A stretch of 64,000 nt of DNA from Entomomonas asaccharolytica (GTDB lineage Bacteria; Pseudomonadota; Gammaproteobacteria; Pseudomonadales; Pseudomonadaceae), in contig NZ_CP067393.1 in NCBI RefSeq assembly GCF_016653615.1, positions 3,053,673 to 3,117,672 of the forward strand, written 5' to 3'. A program made the position numbers and the translations under genes. The notes under the pieces were generated by a model. The model ran no database searches and had not been told where the DNA came from. It saw nothing but the letters and a program-made list of their open reading frames with translations. Shown piece by piece: positions 26,836-36,061 of this stretch. Numbering within the stretch: the stretch's first letter is position 1; each line of letters begins with the position of its first letter.

Positions 26836-27674
26836 TGGGTATTACCTCATTTATGTACCGACTAATAAAACTCATTACTATCCTGTTTATAGTAAGTCAT
26901 TGTTCTATTAGCTCTGCTAATTCACAAAAACTACGGGTTATTAGCTTAACCCCCTCTTTAACCGATATCGTTATTGAATTAGATGGTGCAGACTTATTAG
27001 TAGGTATATCAGAATATGATAAACAACGCTTACCGATATTAGAAAAAGCCCAGCCTGTTGGTAGCTTAGAAGGCTATTCCATAGAGAAAATAATTAGCTT
27101 AAAACCAGATGTTATTTTAATTTGGCCTACTAGTATAAAACCATCACAACAACAACAGCTAACTTCTTTAGGCTATAAAATAGTTGAAACCAATCCCCAT
27201 ACACTTGATGAACTTGCTTTACAACTAGCTTCACTAGGTAAACAAATTGGTAGGGAAAGGCAAGGTAAAGAGCTATCTCAAAAAATGCAGCATGAACTGT
27301 CTTTTTTACGACAACGCTATTACCAGAAAACGCCTTTAAAAGTATTTTACCAACTATGGGATAAGCCTATTTATACCATAGGTAAAAATCAAATTATTGG
27401 CGATGCTCTTAAAGTTTGTGGCGCTGAAAATATTTTTGATAATGTTGATTTACCTGCCCCTCAGGTAAATATAGAAAGTGTGTTAGCCAAAAACCCACAG
27501 GCAATTATTGCTTCGCAACAATCATTACTCAATGCTTGGCTCGCTTGGCCACAATTAGCTGCGGTAAAAAATCATAAACTATATATTTTTGATAACGATC
27601 GTATTGCTCGTCCCAGTTTTGCTATGTTAGAAGCTACTAAACAATTATGTTTATTATTAAACCAAGATAAATAA
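26835..27674 (+). CDS. BtuF-like periplasmic substrate-binding protein (helical-backbone family)
   Basis: A 279-residue exported binding protein. An N-terminal hydrophobic segment (about 8-26, ending SHCSISSANS) is followed by LRVISLTPSLTDIVIELDGA and GYSIEKIISLKPDVILIWPT, the classic BtuF/FhuD-type lobe with a long linking helix. C-terminal IARPSFAMLEAT fits the family. The usual ligand is cobalamin, but metal or siderophore chelates are possible; no permease genes are adjacent. Its ATG overlaps the ribA stop, so both are co-transcribed. A similar ribA-linked gene occurs in pseudomonads (memory). Confidence 0.8.
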   Translation: MGITSFMYRLIKLITILFIVSHCSISSANSQKLRVISLTPSLTDIVIELDGADLLVGISEYDKQRLPILEKAQPVGSLEGYSIEKIISLKPDVILIWPTSIKPSQQQQLTSLGYKIVETNPHTLDELALQLASLGKQIGRERQGKELSQKMQHELSFLRQRYYQKTPLKVFYQLWDKPIYTIGKNQIIGDALKVCGAENIFDNVDLPAPQVNIESVLAKNPQAIIASQQSLLNAWLAWPQLAAVKNHKLYIFDNDRIARPSFAMLEATKQLCLLLNQDK

Positions 27675-27836
27675 AATAATCCTAATTAAAAATAATATTA
27701 GCTCACAATATTCTAGTTAATGTAAATTTCATTTAATTATGTAAAGAATAAGTAAACAATTAGCAAAGTAACACGACTAAAAAAACTCTTTCGTATATAT
27801 CTATAAAAGGAACATAGTTATATAAGGAAGAAAAAA

Positions 27837-28742
27837 ATGAAAACTAAAACTCAATTAATCAGTATTCTTATTCTACTATTAAGCTATCCTTGCTTTGTAA
27901 TGGCTAGGGAAACTGCTAATAAAACCAGCAGCCATAATAAATCTTCTGCCATAAAACCAAGTGGTAATAATCGTAATCCGCCGAGTAATAATAGACCTCC
28001 TGTTTCTAAACCTGAAAGTAATAAACCGCCAACTAATAACCAAAGACCTCAAGCTCCTAAACCAGAAGCAAATAAACCACCTACCAGTAATAGTAGGCCG
28101 CCTATTAGTAAACCTGAAAGTAGTAAACCTCCGACTAACAATAATAGACCCGAAGGTAGTAAACCACCTACTAATAACAGTAGACCTCCCATTTCCAAGC
28201 CTGAAGGTAATAAGCCTCCCACTCATAACAGTAGGCCTCCTATTTCCAAGCCTGGTGGTAATAAACCACCTACTAATAACCATAGACCCCCTATTTCTAA
28301 ACCTGAGGGCAATAAACCACCTCTCAATAACTCAAAACCACCTAAGCCTCAACAAAATAACTCTACTACCATAAATGAATACTATGATTACGATATAGAG
28401 AATAACTACTATGGTTATTATGACAATCCATCAACTGCAACTAGGTCTAATAAAAAAACAGATAAAAATGAATTAGATCCAGGAACTGCGTTACTAATAG
28501 GGACTAGCAGCTTTCCTACCTTAACAACCATGACGCTCTATAAAGTGTTTACAGAGCAAGGAGAAAACTCAAAACAAGTTGCATTACTTAGGGCACAACA
28601 AGATGCTATGTTATTTATAGCTTCTGATGGTGAACATAAAGGCGTTTATTTAGAAAATATTCTTAGTCAATTACGAGAACAGCAACAATTTAAAACACAT
28701 ACAGAATTAGAGTTAGCACAAGCTATTTTAGTACTAGAATAA
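27837..28742 (+). CDS. Exported Pro/Asn-rich repeat protein with a DUF2388-like C-terminus
   Basis: A 301-residue protein. A signal peptide (about 1-23, ending VMARETANK) leads into about 110 residues of 17-residue tandem repeats with the theme KPPTNNxRPPISKPEGN (28011-28346). A Tyr-rich patch (YYDYDIENNYYGYYD) follows, then a globular end with LLIGTSSFPTLTTMTLYK and QDAMLFIASDGEHKGVYLE...LAQAILVLE. That end matches the gene at 29181-29588 and the pseudomonad DUF2388 pattern ('DAxxFVAS.G...G..LE....LR...DLxLAqAIL'). The repeats look like a flexible spacer or cell-wall-spanning stalk (inference). Function unknown. Confidence 0.7.
   Translation: MKTKTQLISILILLLSYPCFVMARETANKTSSHNKSSAIKPSGNNRNPPSNNRPPVSKPESNKPPTNNQRPQAPKPEANKPPTSNSRPPISKPESSKPPTNNNRPEGSKPPTNNSRPPISKPEGNKPPTHNSRPPISKPGGNKPPTNNHRPPISKPEGNKPPLNNSKPPKPQQNNSTTINEYYDYDIENNYYGYYDNPSTATRSNKKTDKNELDPGTALLIGTSSFPTLTTMTLYKVFTEQGENSKQVALLRAQQDAMLFIASDGEHKGVYLENILSQLREQQQFKTHTELELAQAILVLE
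28011..28346 (+). repeat. Imperfect 51-bp tandem repeat inside the Pro/Asn-rich gene
   Basis: About six and a half units encoding 17-residue repeats; one unit is shortened to 12 residues. Synonymous drift between units shows they are not very recent copies. Copy number could vary by slippage or recombination. Confidence 0.75.
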
Positions 28743-29180
28743 TAGCCATTAACTATTAAGGTGAATAAGGTAAACTTACTCACTTTAATAGTAATTAACA
28801 ACTAGCACATCGAATAAACCACACCTCAATATTTAAATAAACAATTTCAATAAGCTCATTATTTTTTGGAATAGACCAAAGGTTTATTAAATAAAAAACC
28901 TAAGCCATTATTTGTAATAACTTAGTATGTAATTGACTAAATAAATTATTACTGTACAACCGCTATAAAAAATTTTACTCGCATCCACTTATTAAACAGT
29001 AAAAATATTATTACTCGCCATTCATTAAATTCTACTCAACCCGCTATTTGTACCATCACATGATCAATTACTGGTTAATTAATTTATAAGCAATGTAAAG
29101 GCTTCGTAAAATAACAGTAAATTAAAACATTTGTTTCAATAAATTAATTATCATATGACAAAAGGTGTTGGGAGACGATA
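28743..29180. other. Intergenic region between the two DUF2388-like genes
   Basis: It begins with a probable terminator: ACTATTAAGGTGA (28753-28765) pairs with TCACTTTAATAGT (28781-28793), 13 pairs including one G-U, without a U-tract. The remaining AT-rich sequence shows no gene or further structure I can support; it should contain the promoter of 29181. Confidence 0.5.
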
Positions 29181-29588
29181 ATGAAAAATATACTTTTAAT
29201 CACTTTAATGCTTATACTTACTAGTGCCTATGATGTTAATGCCAAAGATTATAATCGCAGACCTCCGTCTGATCACCATCATAGACCACATGATAAAAAT
29301 AACCATGACAATAATTCTTCAAGTGGTGGTGGTGAGGCTGCCGCTATTATACTGGTAGCCACATCTATTACATTAACTAGTTATACTATTTATCAACTAC
29401 TTACAGAAGAAAAAGAAGATAATAAACTAGTTTATAGTCAAGCCAAAGAAGATGCAGCCTTTTTTATTGCCACAGAAGGACAACAAACGGGAGTTTATTT
29501 AGAAAGTGCTTTTAAACAACTACGTACTAAACCAACTTTCGCAATGACTTCTGATATGGAACTAGCTAAAGCTATCTTATCAATTTAA
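29181..29588 (+). CDS. Exported DUF2388-like protein, paralogue of the upstream gene
   Basis: A 135-residue protein with a signal peptide (about 1-21, SAYDVNA-K), a short His/Asn/Asp-rich linker (DHHHRPHDKNNHDNNSSSGG), a hydrophobic stretch AAAIILVATSITLTSYTIY and a C-terminal module KEDAAFFIATEGQQTGVYLE...MELAKAILSI. The module aligns with the end of 27837-28742 and replaces the long repeat region by a 25-residue spacer. GGGAG precedes the ATG. The His-rich linker could bind metal (speculative). Function unknown. Confidence 0.7.
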   Translation: MKNILLITLMLILTSAYDVNAKDYNRRPPSDHHHRPHDKNNHDNNSSSGGGEAAAIILVATSITLTSYTIYQLLTEEKEDNKLVYSQAKEDAAFFIATEGQQTGVYLESAFKQLRTKPTFAMTSDMELAKAILSI

Positions 29589-29694
29589 GAGGATATACGT
29601 TTATTTAAGAAAAATATGCTTTCAATTTGCTAATATTTTTTTAAATAAAATTATAGTATTTTTATACTAAATAAACTTTATGTAGAAACTTATT

Positions 29695-30153
29695 ATGAAA
29701 AACTCTCATATACTTATTGCTTTCTTCACTGGCATGACACTTATCGCATCTAGCTCTATGGTTTTAGCTAATCAAGAGAATGGTAAAGGCAACAAATCAA
29801 ATGCTCACAAGGTACATGGTCATAAAAAAAACTCTCAAGTAAATGATCGCAGTGTAATTAATATTGATATGGATTCACCGCAAATCTCTATTGATACAGG
29901 AAAAATTCGCATAACTATTGGTGACAATAGAGAATATTGGGGAGATACAAACGCTTTACCCCCTGGTATTCAAAAACGACTAGCACAAGGAAAACCCCTT
30001 CCTCCAGGAATAGCTAAAAAACTAGATAACCGTTTAGTAGCAAAACTACCCCACTACGAAGGTTATGAGTGGATGCGGGCAGGCAAAGATCTACTATTAG
30101 TCGTAGCTGCTACAGGTATTATCTATGATGTTCTACATGATGTATTTGATTAA
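29695..30153 (+). CDS. CigR/RcnB-like exported protein
   Basis: A 152-residue protein with a signal peptide ending near MVLANQENG and a basic Gly/Asn/Lys/His-rich linker. The conserved motif LPPGIQKRLAQGKPLPPGIA and LPHYEGYEWMRAGKDLLLVV is the CigR/anti-virulence regulator signature, and the last residues form a hydrophobic tail (VVAATGIIYDVLHDVFD). In Salmonella CigR modulates virulence output; in pseudomonads the homologues are uncharacterised. It is the third small exported protein in a row on this strand. Confidence 0.75.
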   Translation: MKNSHILIAFFTGMTLIASSSMVLANQENGKGNKSNAHKVHGHKKNSQVNDRSVINIDMDSPQISIDTGKIRITIGDNREYWGDTNALPPGIQKRLAQGKPLPPGIAKKLDNRLVAKLPHYEGYEWMRAGKDLLLVVAATGIIYDVLHDVFD

Positions 30154-30171
30154 CTTGAAATTTGTGTATTG

Positions 30172-30576
30172 CTATGACTTTTTCCACAATGGCAATACAT
30201 AAGTATGCATTAAAGGCGCCATATTAATATCAGCAATATCATCATAAGTTATCCAACGCGCCTCTGCTATTTCCGCAGTTGCTTGTAACTCAGGGCTATA
30301 AGGTAGATCTATCCTAAACAGCTCTGCCTTAACTGTATGATCGGGTTCGTTGGCGGCGGGTGCTACAAAACTTCCTACTATTTCAGGTAAACTGGCAGGA
30401 ATGACTAATTGTAATTCTTCCTGTATTTCTCTTATAAGCGTTTCAATAGGTTGCTCACCTTGTTCTATTTTACCACCTGGCTGCATAAAAATTTCTGAAC
30501 CATATTTACGTACTACTAATAAACGATTTAGGGGATCTATAATACAAGCAGCAGCAATATAAATTATTTTACTCAT
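30172..30576 (-). CDS. Nudix hydrolase
   Basis: A 134-residue single-domain pyrophosphohydrolase. The Nudix box is intact: GGKIEQGEQPIETLIREIQE-EL (G-x5-E-x7-RE-x2-EE-x-L). The sequence starts IYIAAACIIDPLNRLLVVRK. Substrate (a nucleotide, oxidised nucleotide or sugar nucleotide) cannot be told. It begins two bases after the rep stop on the same strand, so it is probably co-transcribed with rep. Confidence 0.88.
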   Translation of the reverse strand: MSKIIYIAAACIIDPLNRLLVVRKYGSEIFMQPGGKIEQGEQPIETLIREIQEELQLVIPASLPEIVGSFVAPAANEPDHTVKAELFRIDLPYSPELQATAEIAEARWITYDDIADINMAPLMHTYVLPLWKKS

Positions 30577-30578
30577 TA

Positions 30579-32588
30579 CTATTTCTTCTTTAATAATTCA
30601 CGAATATTAGACAATGCGGCATTGCCTGTTTCTGCTTTTTGCTCAATAGGTGTGTTTTCTAATCCTTCATAGCGTAACTCTTGCTGTGGTAATTCCGTTA
30701 AAAAACGACTGGGTAAACAATCAATAATCTCACCGTATTGTCTGCGTTTAGAAGCATAAGTAAGGGTTAAATATTGCTTAGCTCGCGTGATACCTACATA
30801 GGCTAAACGCCGTTCTTCTTCGATATTATCTGTTTCAATACTTGAGCGATGAGGCAATAACTCTTCTTCCATACCCATTAAAAAAACCAGCGGAAACTCT
30901 AACCCTTTAGAAGCATGCAATGTCATTAATTGCACAGCGTCATGCTGTTCTTCTTCTGCTTGACGATCTAGCATATCGCGCAACACTAATCGCGAAATAG
31001 CCTCCTCAATTGTCATCTCACCATCTTCATCTCGCTCGATAGTATCTTTTAATGCCTCTATCAAAAACCAAACATTCCCCATCCGAGCTTCAGCAACTTT
31101 ATCATTTGAAGCATTTTGTCTTAGCCAACTTTCATAATCAATATCGATTACCATACTACGCAGTGCCATGATAGGATCACCCTGACTACATTGTTGGCGA
31201 ATACTATCCATCCACTGCGTAAAACGCTGCAAGCGTTCAACAAAACGTTGATCTAAAGTATCTAATAAAGCACGATCACTGGCGGCAGCATATAAAGAAA
31301 CATGCTGTCTATTGGCATAATTACTTAACTTTTCCAAGGTAACTGAGCCAATCTCTCGACGTGGCACATTAATTACACGTAAGAATGCATTATCATCATC
31401 AGGATTAACCAGTAAGCGTAAGTAAGACATAATATCCCTCACTTCTTGCCGAGCAAAAAAACTGGTTCCTCCTGTAATCACATAAGGGACTTTATGGTGC
31501 TGTAATTTCAACTCGATTAATCGTGACTGATAATTACCACGGTACAGAATTGCAAATTGCCCATAGGAGCGTTGTGTTTTTAAAGCAATTGCCTGTATCT
31601 CTGTTGCTACTCGTTCCGCTTCTGCTTCTTCATTACGACAACGTATTACTCTGATTAAATCACCATCCCCTTTATCACTCCATAATTTTTTTTCAAACAC
31701 ATGAGGATTATTGGTAATCAAGTGATTAGCACATCTTAAAATACGACTAGTGGAGCGGTAATTTTGTTCTAACATAATCACTTTTAAAGAAGGAAAATCC
31801 TGCTTTAACTGCATTAGATTTTCAGGCTTGGCACCACGCCACGCATAAATGGATTGGTCATCATCCCCTACTACTGTAAACTGCGCACGATCAGCCACTA
31901 ATAATTTAATTAATAAATATTGGCTAGCATTGGTATCTTGATATTCATCTACTAATAAATAACGAACTTTATTGCGCCAGCGTTCTAACAGCTCCTTGTT
32001 ATTTTGAAAAAGCTTAACAGGCAATAAAATAAGGTCATCAAAATCTACTGCATTATAAGCTTTTAACAAACGCTGATAATGCATATAAAGATGCGCTAAC
32101 ATTTGCTCTTGTGGATTACGTGCTTGCTCTAACGCTTGTTCCGGTAAGATTAAATTATTCTTCCAACGACTGATTTTACTGACCGCTTCATCAACCCCAT
32201 CATCACCTGCATACTCTTTCAACATCAACTCTTTTAATAATGATTTAACATCCGTATCATCAAAAATAGAAAAGCCTGCTTTATAGCCTAATATTTGATA
32301 CTCTTTGCGAATAATATTTAAACCTAAATTATGAAAGGTAGAAACAGTAAGACCTCGCCCCTCTCCCTTGCGAAGCAAGCTAGCTACTCGCTCTTTCATT
32401 TCCCTTGCTGCTTTATTAGTAAAAGTCACCGCAACAATATGATGTGCTTTAATTCCACACTGTTGAATAAGATAAGCTATTTTTCTAGTAATAACACTGG
32501 TCTTGCCCGAACCTGCACCAGCCAATACTAATAAAGGCCCACTTATAAAGTGAACGGCTTCCCGTTGGCGTGGATTAAGTGATGACAT
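30579..32588 (-). CDS. rep: ATP-dependent DNA helicase Rep
   Basis: A 669-residue superfamily 1A 3'-5' helicase that helps replication forks pass obstacles and restart. Motifs in order: LNPRQREAV, Walker A LAGAGSGKTSVIT, TFTNKAAREMKERV, LLVDEYQDTN, VVGDDDQSIYAWRGA, MLEQNYRSTSRIL, TLHASKGLEFPLVFL and YVGITRAKQYL. Length matches Rep, shorter than UvrD. Nothing suggests mobility; a terminator at 32617-32650 separates it from lpoP. Confidence 0.94.
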   Translation of the reverse strand: MSSLNPRQREAVHFISGPLLVLAGAGSGKTSVITRKIAYLIQQCGIKAHHIVAVTFTNKAAREMKERVASLLRKGEGRGLTVSTFHNLGLNIIRKEYQILGYKAGFSIFDDTDVKSLLKELMLKEYAGDDGVDEAVSKISRWKNNLILPEQALEQARNPQEQMLAHLYMHYQRLLKAYNAVDFDDLILLPVKLFQNNKELLERWRNKVRYLLVDEYQDTNASQYLLIKLLVADRAQFTVVGDDDQSIYAWRGAKPENLMQLKQDFPSLKVIMLEQNYRSTSRILRCANHLITNNPHVFEKKLWSDKGDGDLIRVIRCRNEEAEAERVATEIQAIALKTQRSYGQFAILYRGNYQSRLIELKLQHHKVPYVITGGTSFFARQEVRDIMSYLRLLVNPDDDNAFLRVINVPRREIGSVTLEKLSNYANRQHVSLYAAASDRALLDTLDQRFVERLQRFTQWMDSIRQQCSQGDPIMALRSMVIDIDYESWLRQNASNDKVAEARMGNVWFLIEALKDTIERDEDGEMTIEEAISRLVLRDMLDRQAEEEQHDAVQLMTLHASKGLEFPLVFLMGMEEELLPHRSSIETDNIEEERRLAYVGITRAKQYLTLTYASKRRQYGEIIDCLPSRFLTELPQQELRYEGLENTPIEQKAETGNAALSNIRELLKKK

Positions 32589-32616
32589 AATAACCAGAAA
32601 TGAAGATAAAATGATT

Positions 32617-32650
32617 AAAGAGAAAATAAGGGGTATTGTTTACCCCTTAT
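32617..32650 (-). terminator. Intrinsic terminator of mrcB-lpoP
   Basis: ATAAGGGGTA (32626-32635) pairs perfectly with TACCCCTTAT (32641-32650) around a 5-base loop; on the minus strand TTTCTCTTT follows. It lies just after the lpoP stop and before rep. Confidence 0.8.
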
Positions 32651-32662
32651 GATAGATACTAT

Positions 32663-33286
32663 TTAAACACGTGCTCTTTTTTGTTGGCGAGCTTGATCAG
32701 CGCCTGCTTGATCACCTTGTTTCTCGCGTGCTTGGGCAACCACTTCCCAAAGATTCGAACGCAACTCAGATTGATCAGCAGAAGTATAAGACAATGCTCT
32801 TCTTGCTAATTGCTCAGCTACTTCTGCATCACCTTGTTTTAATCGAATCACTGCTAAGGTATAAAGTACTCGTGGTTCGCTGGGAGCAATACGTTGCGCA
32901 CGTTCCGCACTAGCAGCCGCTTCATTAAGGTTGCCCGCTTCTTGTTGTTGCCCTGCTGTAGTTAATAAAGCTAACACAGCACCATCTAAAGGGGCACTTG
33001 CAGCAGTATTATTATCTAAAGGAATCCCTGTTGGAACACTATTAGTAGCTTGTTGTGCTATTGGCTGAATAGGCTCATCAACTGCCTGTGGAACGGCTTG
33101 AGCAATTGCCTCTTCAGATGTTTCAGTAGTAGTTGGTGTAGTATTTCTCTCAAGAGGATTAGGCTTATTTGACAAAGGTGAACTTGCATCCACTACAGGA
33201 ATAGAATGAGGTTGGTTAATACCACACCCAACCAAAACAGCCATTACACCTAATACCAACCATAATTTTTTCTGTTTAACTGTCAT
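32663..33286 (-). CDS. TPR lipoprotein, probable LpoP activator of PBP1b
   Basis: A 207-residue lipoprotein: signal sequence with lipobox VLVGC (Cys about 21), a Pro/Thr/Ser-rich linker with several Gln/Ala stretches, then TPR-like helices from about 105 (EAGNLNEAAASAERAQRIAP, EPRVLYTLAVIRLKQGDAEV). Pseudomonads carry the lipoprotein LpoP, which has TPRs and activates PBP1b, in an operon with its gene. Here it directly follows mrcB (32-base gap), matching that arrangement. LpoP identity rests on context and layout. Confidence 0.8.
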   Translation of the reverse strand: MTVKQKKLWLVLGVMAVLVGCGINQPHSIPVVDASSPLSNKPNPLERNTTPTTTETSEEAIAQAVPQAVDEPIQPIAQQATNSVPTGIPLDNNTAASAPLDGAVLALLTTAGQQQEAGNLNEAAASAERAQRIAPSEPRVLYTLAVIRLKQGDAEVAEQLARRALSYTSADQSELRSNLWEVVAQAREKQGDQAGADQARQQKRARV

Positions 33287-33318
33287 TTTTTAATCCTAAA
33301 CATTCATAACCTAATATA

Positions 33319-35622
33319 TTAATTTATCCAACCACGTATCCAATCAGTCGTAGAACCATCCGACTTAGTACATGATAATTCAGGTGCTGGTTCAGTCCCT
33401 TTCAAATATGGCATTTGTACTGCATTAGGACACCCCTCTCCAGTACCTGCTCCTGTATTAGCATCTACCCAAGCATAAACTACATTCTGTGGTATAGGTA
33501 TTCTAAGTGAGGTAGGACGAGCTTCTTTCATAAAACTGCTCCATACCTGTAATGCACCTGTAGCCCCTGTTAAAGAAGTATTTGAGTTATCATCTTTACC
33601 GAGCCATACAGTTGCCAAAATATCTTGTCCAAAACCAGTAAACCAACTGTCTTTAGACGAATTAGTGGTACCTGTTTTACCTGCTAAATTGATAGCAGCA
33701 GGTATTTGATTATAAGCAGAGCGTCCAGTTCCCTCGCGCATATTACGTTGCATAGCGTATTGTAATAAATACATTACACCTGTATCAAAACGTTGTTGTG
33801 TTTCAAATGGATAACGCCCTAACGGCTCACCCTTTGCATCCAACACATTGCGAATAGAACGAATAGGTGTATTATAACCACCACTCGCAATGGTTTGATA
33901 CATACCCGCCACATCCATTGGTGTCATTGAAGCTGAACCTAACAATATAGCTGGATAGGCTTGATAATCTGCAGCAACCCCCAAACGCTTAATTGTTTTC
34001 AATACATTTGCAACACCCACATCCATTCCTATTTTTACAGTAGAAACATTATAAGAGTGCGCTAATGCTTGATAAAAGAATACATTACCATGATAACTGC
34101 GATCAAAATTCTGTGGTGTCCATTCCTTACCACCAGCTAATGGCACAGAATAAGGTTCATCTTGTACAACTGTAGTTAATGTATACTTTTTACTTTCTAA
34201 TGCTGTTAAATAAACCGCGGGTTTTATTTGTGAACCAATTGATCGAATGGCATCAATCGCTCTATTAAACCCTACATAATTACGATCACGGCTACCAATT
34301 AGCCCTAACAATTCACCCGTTGAAGGATTGGTAATCACCATCGCCGCTTCTAAATTAGCAGCACGTGTACCTAAACGTTTTAAAGTAGCATCGAGCGAAC
34401 GTTCCGCTTTAATTTGAATAATTGGATCCAAACTTGTGAAAATACGTAAACCTTCACCTGTTAAATCCTCTTCGTTGTAATCTTCTCTTAATTGCCGTTT
34501 AACCAAATCAATAAACGCAGGGAAAGAACTGATACCTAGTCGCCCTTGTGGAATTACTCCAAGCGGCGCTGCTTTAGCTTGTTGTGCTTCTGTCGCAGAA
34601 ATAATATTTTGCTCTGCCAAAACATCTAATACAACATTACGACGCTCTGTTGCTAACTTTGGATTACGTCTAGGATTATAAACAGAAGGGCCTTTAACCA
34701 TTCCTATTAATAATGCGTACTGAGGTAATTTTAATTCATTTATTGGCTGTCCAAAAAAATACTGACTGGCTAAACCAAAACCGTGAATAGAACGTTGTCC
34801 ATCTTGACCTAAAAAGACTTCATTTAAATAAGCTTCTAAAATTTCTTTTTTATCGTAGTGCACTTCTAACAACATAGCCATTATGGCTTCATTAACTTTA
34901 CGTTTTAAGGTACGCTCATTGGTTAAATAAAAATTCTTTACTAATTGTTGAGTCAGCGTACTACCACCTTGGGTTAATTTTCCTCTAACGACATTCGTAT
35001 ACACAGCTCGACCAATACCTATCATCGAAACGCCATGATGTTTATAAAAACGTTTATCTTCTACAGCAACTAATGCTTCAACTAATTTCGGTGAAACTTG
35101 ATCTAATTTAACTAAAATTCTATCTTCATTATGAGCAGGATAAACGCCACCAATTAACATAGGTTCTAATCTAATCAACGGCACTACATTATTATTTTTA
35201 TCGGTGATCTGACTAACATTATTGCCATTAAAAAAAACATTCACTAACTTTGAAGGTTCTGCCCCTTCATAAAATTGAAAGCCGCGAATATAAACCGTAA
35301 CTTGATTAGCATTAACCTTGATTTGTCCAATATTGGGATCACTATCAGTGGTTCGATAACCTAATGCATTTAACTCAGTGAGAAAATCTTCCTTAGAAAG
35401 TTTTTGGCCTTTAAATAATTCTAATGGACGTGCATATACCTTAGCAGGAATTGTCCAACGTTTACCCGAAAACTTATCTTGCACAACTGAATCAAGATAA
35501 ATAATATAAGGCGACACAATAACAATAGCCACTAAACTTAGCTTAAATATCCAACTAAAAAAAACTAGCCAGCGACTACGTTTCTTAGTATTTTTAGATA
35601 ACTTTTTTCTCACTTTCTTCAT
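33319..35622 (-). CDS. mrcB: Penicillin-binding protein 1B, bifunctional peptidoglycan synthase
   Basis: A 767-residue inner-membrane enzyme that polymerises and cross-links peptidoglycan. It has a short basic cytoplasmic tail, one membrane helix (about 20-42), a UB2H-like domain (about 60-150), a GT51 glycosyltransferase (VEDKRFYKHHGVS with catalytic Glu; GGSTLTQQLVKN) and a transpeptidase with SxxK in SIGSQIKP, SYN in AHSYNVST and KTGTT in LAGKTGTTNSSKDSW. Next gene is the LpoP-like activator. Intact, usual length. Confidence 0.95.
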   Translation of the reverse strand: MKKVRKKLSKNTKKRSRWLVFFSWIFKLSLVAIVIVSPYIIYLDSVVQDKFSGKRWTIPAKVYARPLELFKGQKLSKEDFLTELNALGYRTTDSDPNIGQIKVNANQVTVYIRGFQFYEGAEPSKLVNVFFNGNNVSQITDKNNNVVPLIRLEPMLIGGVYPAHNEDRILVKLDQVSPKLVEALVAVEDKRFYKHHGVSMIGIGRAVYTNVVRGKLTQGGSTLTQQLVKNFYLTNERTLKRKVNEAIMAMLLEVHYDKKEILEAYLNEVFLGQDGQRSIHGFGLASQYFFGQPINELKLPQYALLIGMVKGPSVYNPRRNPKLATERRNVVLDVLAEQNIISATEAQQAKAAPLGVIPQGRLGISSFPAFIDLVKRQLREDYNEEDLTGEGLRIFTSLDPIIQIKAERSLDATLKRLGTRAANLEAAMVITNPSTGELLGLIGSRDRNYVGFNRAIDAIRSIGSQIKPAVYLTALESKKYTLTTVVQDEPYSVPLAGGKEWTPQNFDRSYHGNVFFYQALAHSYNVSTVKIGMDVGVANVLKTIKRLGVAADYQAYPAILLGSASMTPMDVAGMYQTIASGGYNTPIRSIRNVLDAKGEPLGRYPFETQQRFDTGVMYLLQYAMQRNMREGTGRSAYNQIPAAINLAGKTGTTNSSKDSWFTGFGQDILATVWLGKDDNSNTSLTGATGALQVWSSFMKEARPTSLRIPIPQNVVYAWVDANTGAGTGEGCPNAVQMPYLKGTEPAPELSCTKSDGSTTDWIRGWIN

Positions 35623-36061
35623 GCAAGTTATTATACTGATTTATCTAATGAACAGATAACTTTTTAACATCAAGAAAATGACTCAAATTATTATAGTGAT
35701 AAATTGCGAGTAAAAGATTTATAAAAAATAAGAAGGGGGGCTTCAGCCTGCCTAAACCAAAACCCCCAAATCGAAGATAAACACAATAATACAAGTACTA
35801 TGCCAATTTATAGAAGCAGCGCTTTAATTCAATAAAATCAAATAATTATATTATGGCGAACTATTGCTAATCACTTTATCTATCTACTGAATTGCTACAA
35901 TACGCCCCAATCCAATGCCTCAAAGAAACATAGCGCTCATAAATAGGGCTTTGTTTCTTGTTGAAAAAAGTTACATAAATTACATAAAATTACGCTATCA
36001 TATATTGTAAAAGTTGGTAATATTGAGCTATACCAACTTATTGACACGGGAGCAACGTAAA
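35623..36061. other. Divergent intergenic region between mrcB and algP
   Basis: No gene seen on either strand. It contains a convincing minus-strand terminator (35722-35767) that belongs to neither flanking gene, since mrcB starts to its left and is transcribed away. A short minus-strand transcript from about 35900 or above is therefore possible. The algP ribosome site (GGGAGC) is at the right end. Confidence 0.5.
35722..35767 (-). terminator. Orphan intrinsic terminator, possible end of an unannotated small RNA
   Basis: On the minus strand GGGGG, an inner GGTTTAG...CTGAAGCC hairpin and CCCC form a G/C-rich stem in very AT-rich DNA, followed by TTCTTATTTTTT. No minus-strand gene ends here. 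Confidence 0.55.

Noticed and set aside
28011-28346. CRISPR-like repeat array
   Set aside because: Repeats are contiguous, imperfect, coding and without spacers; they are tandem protein repeats.
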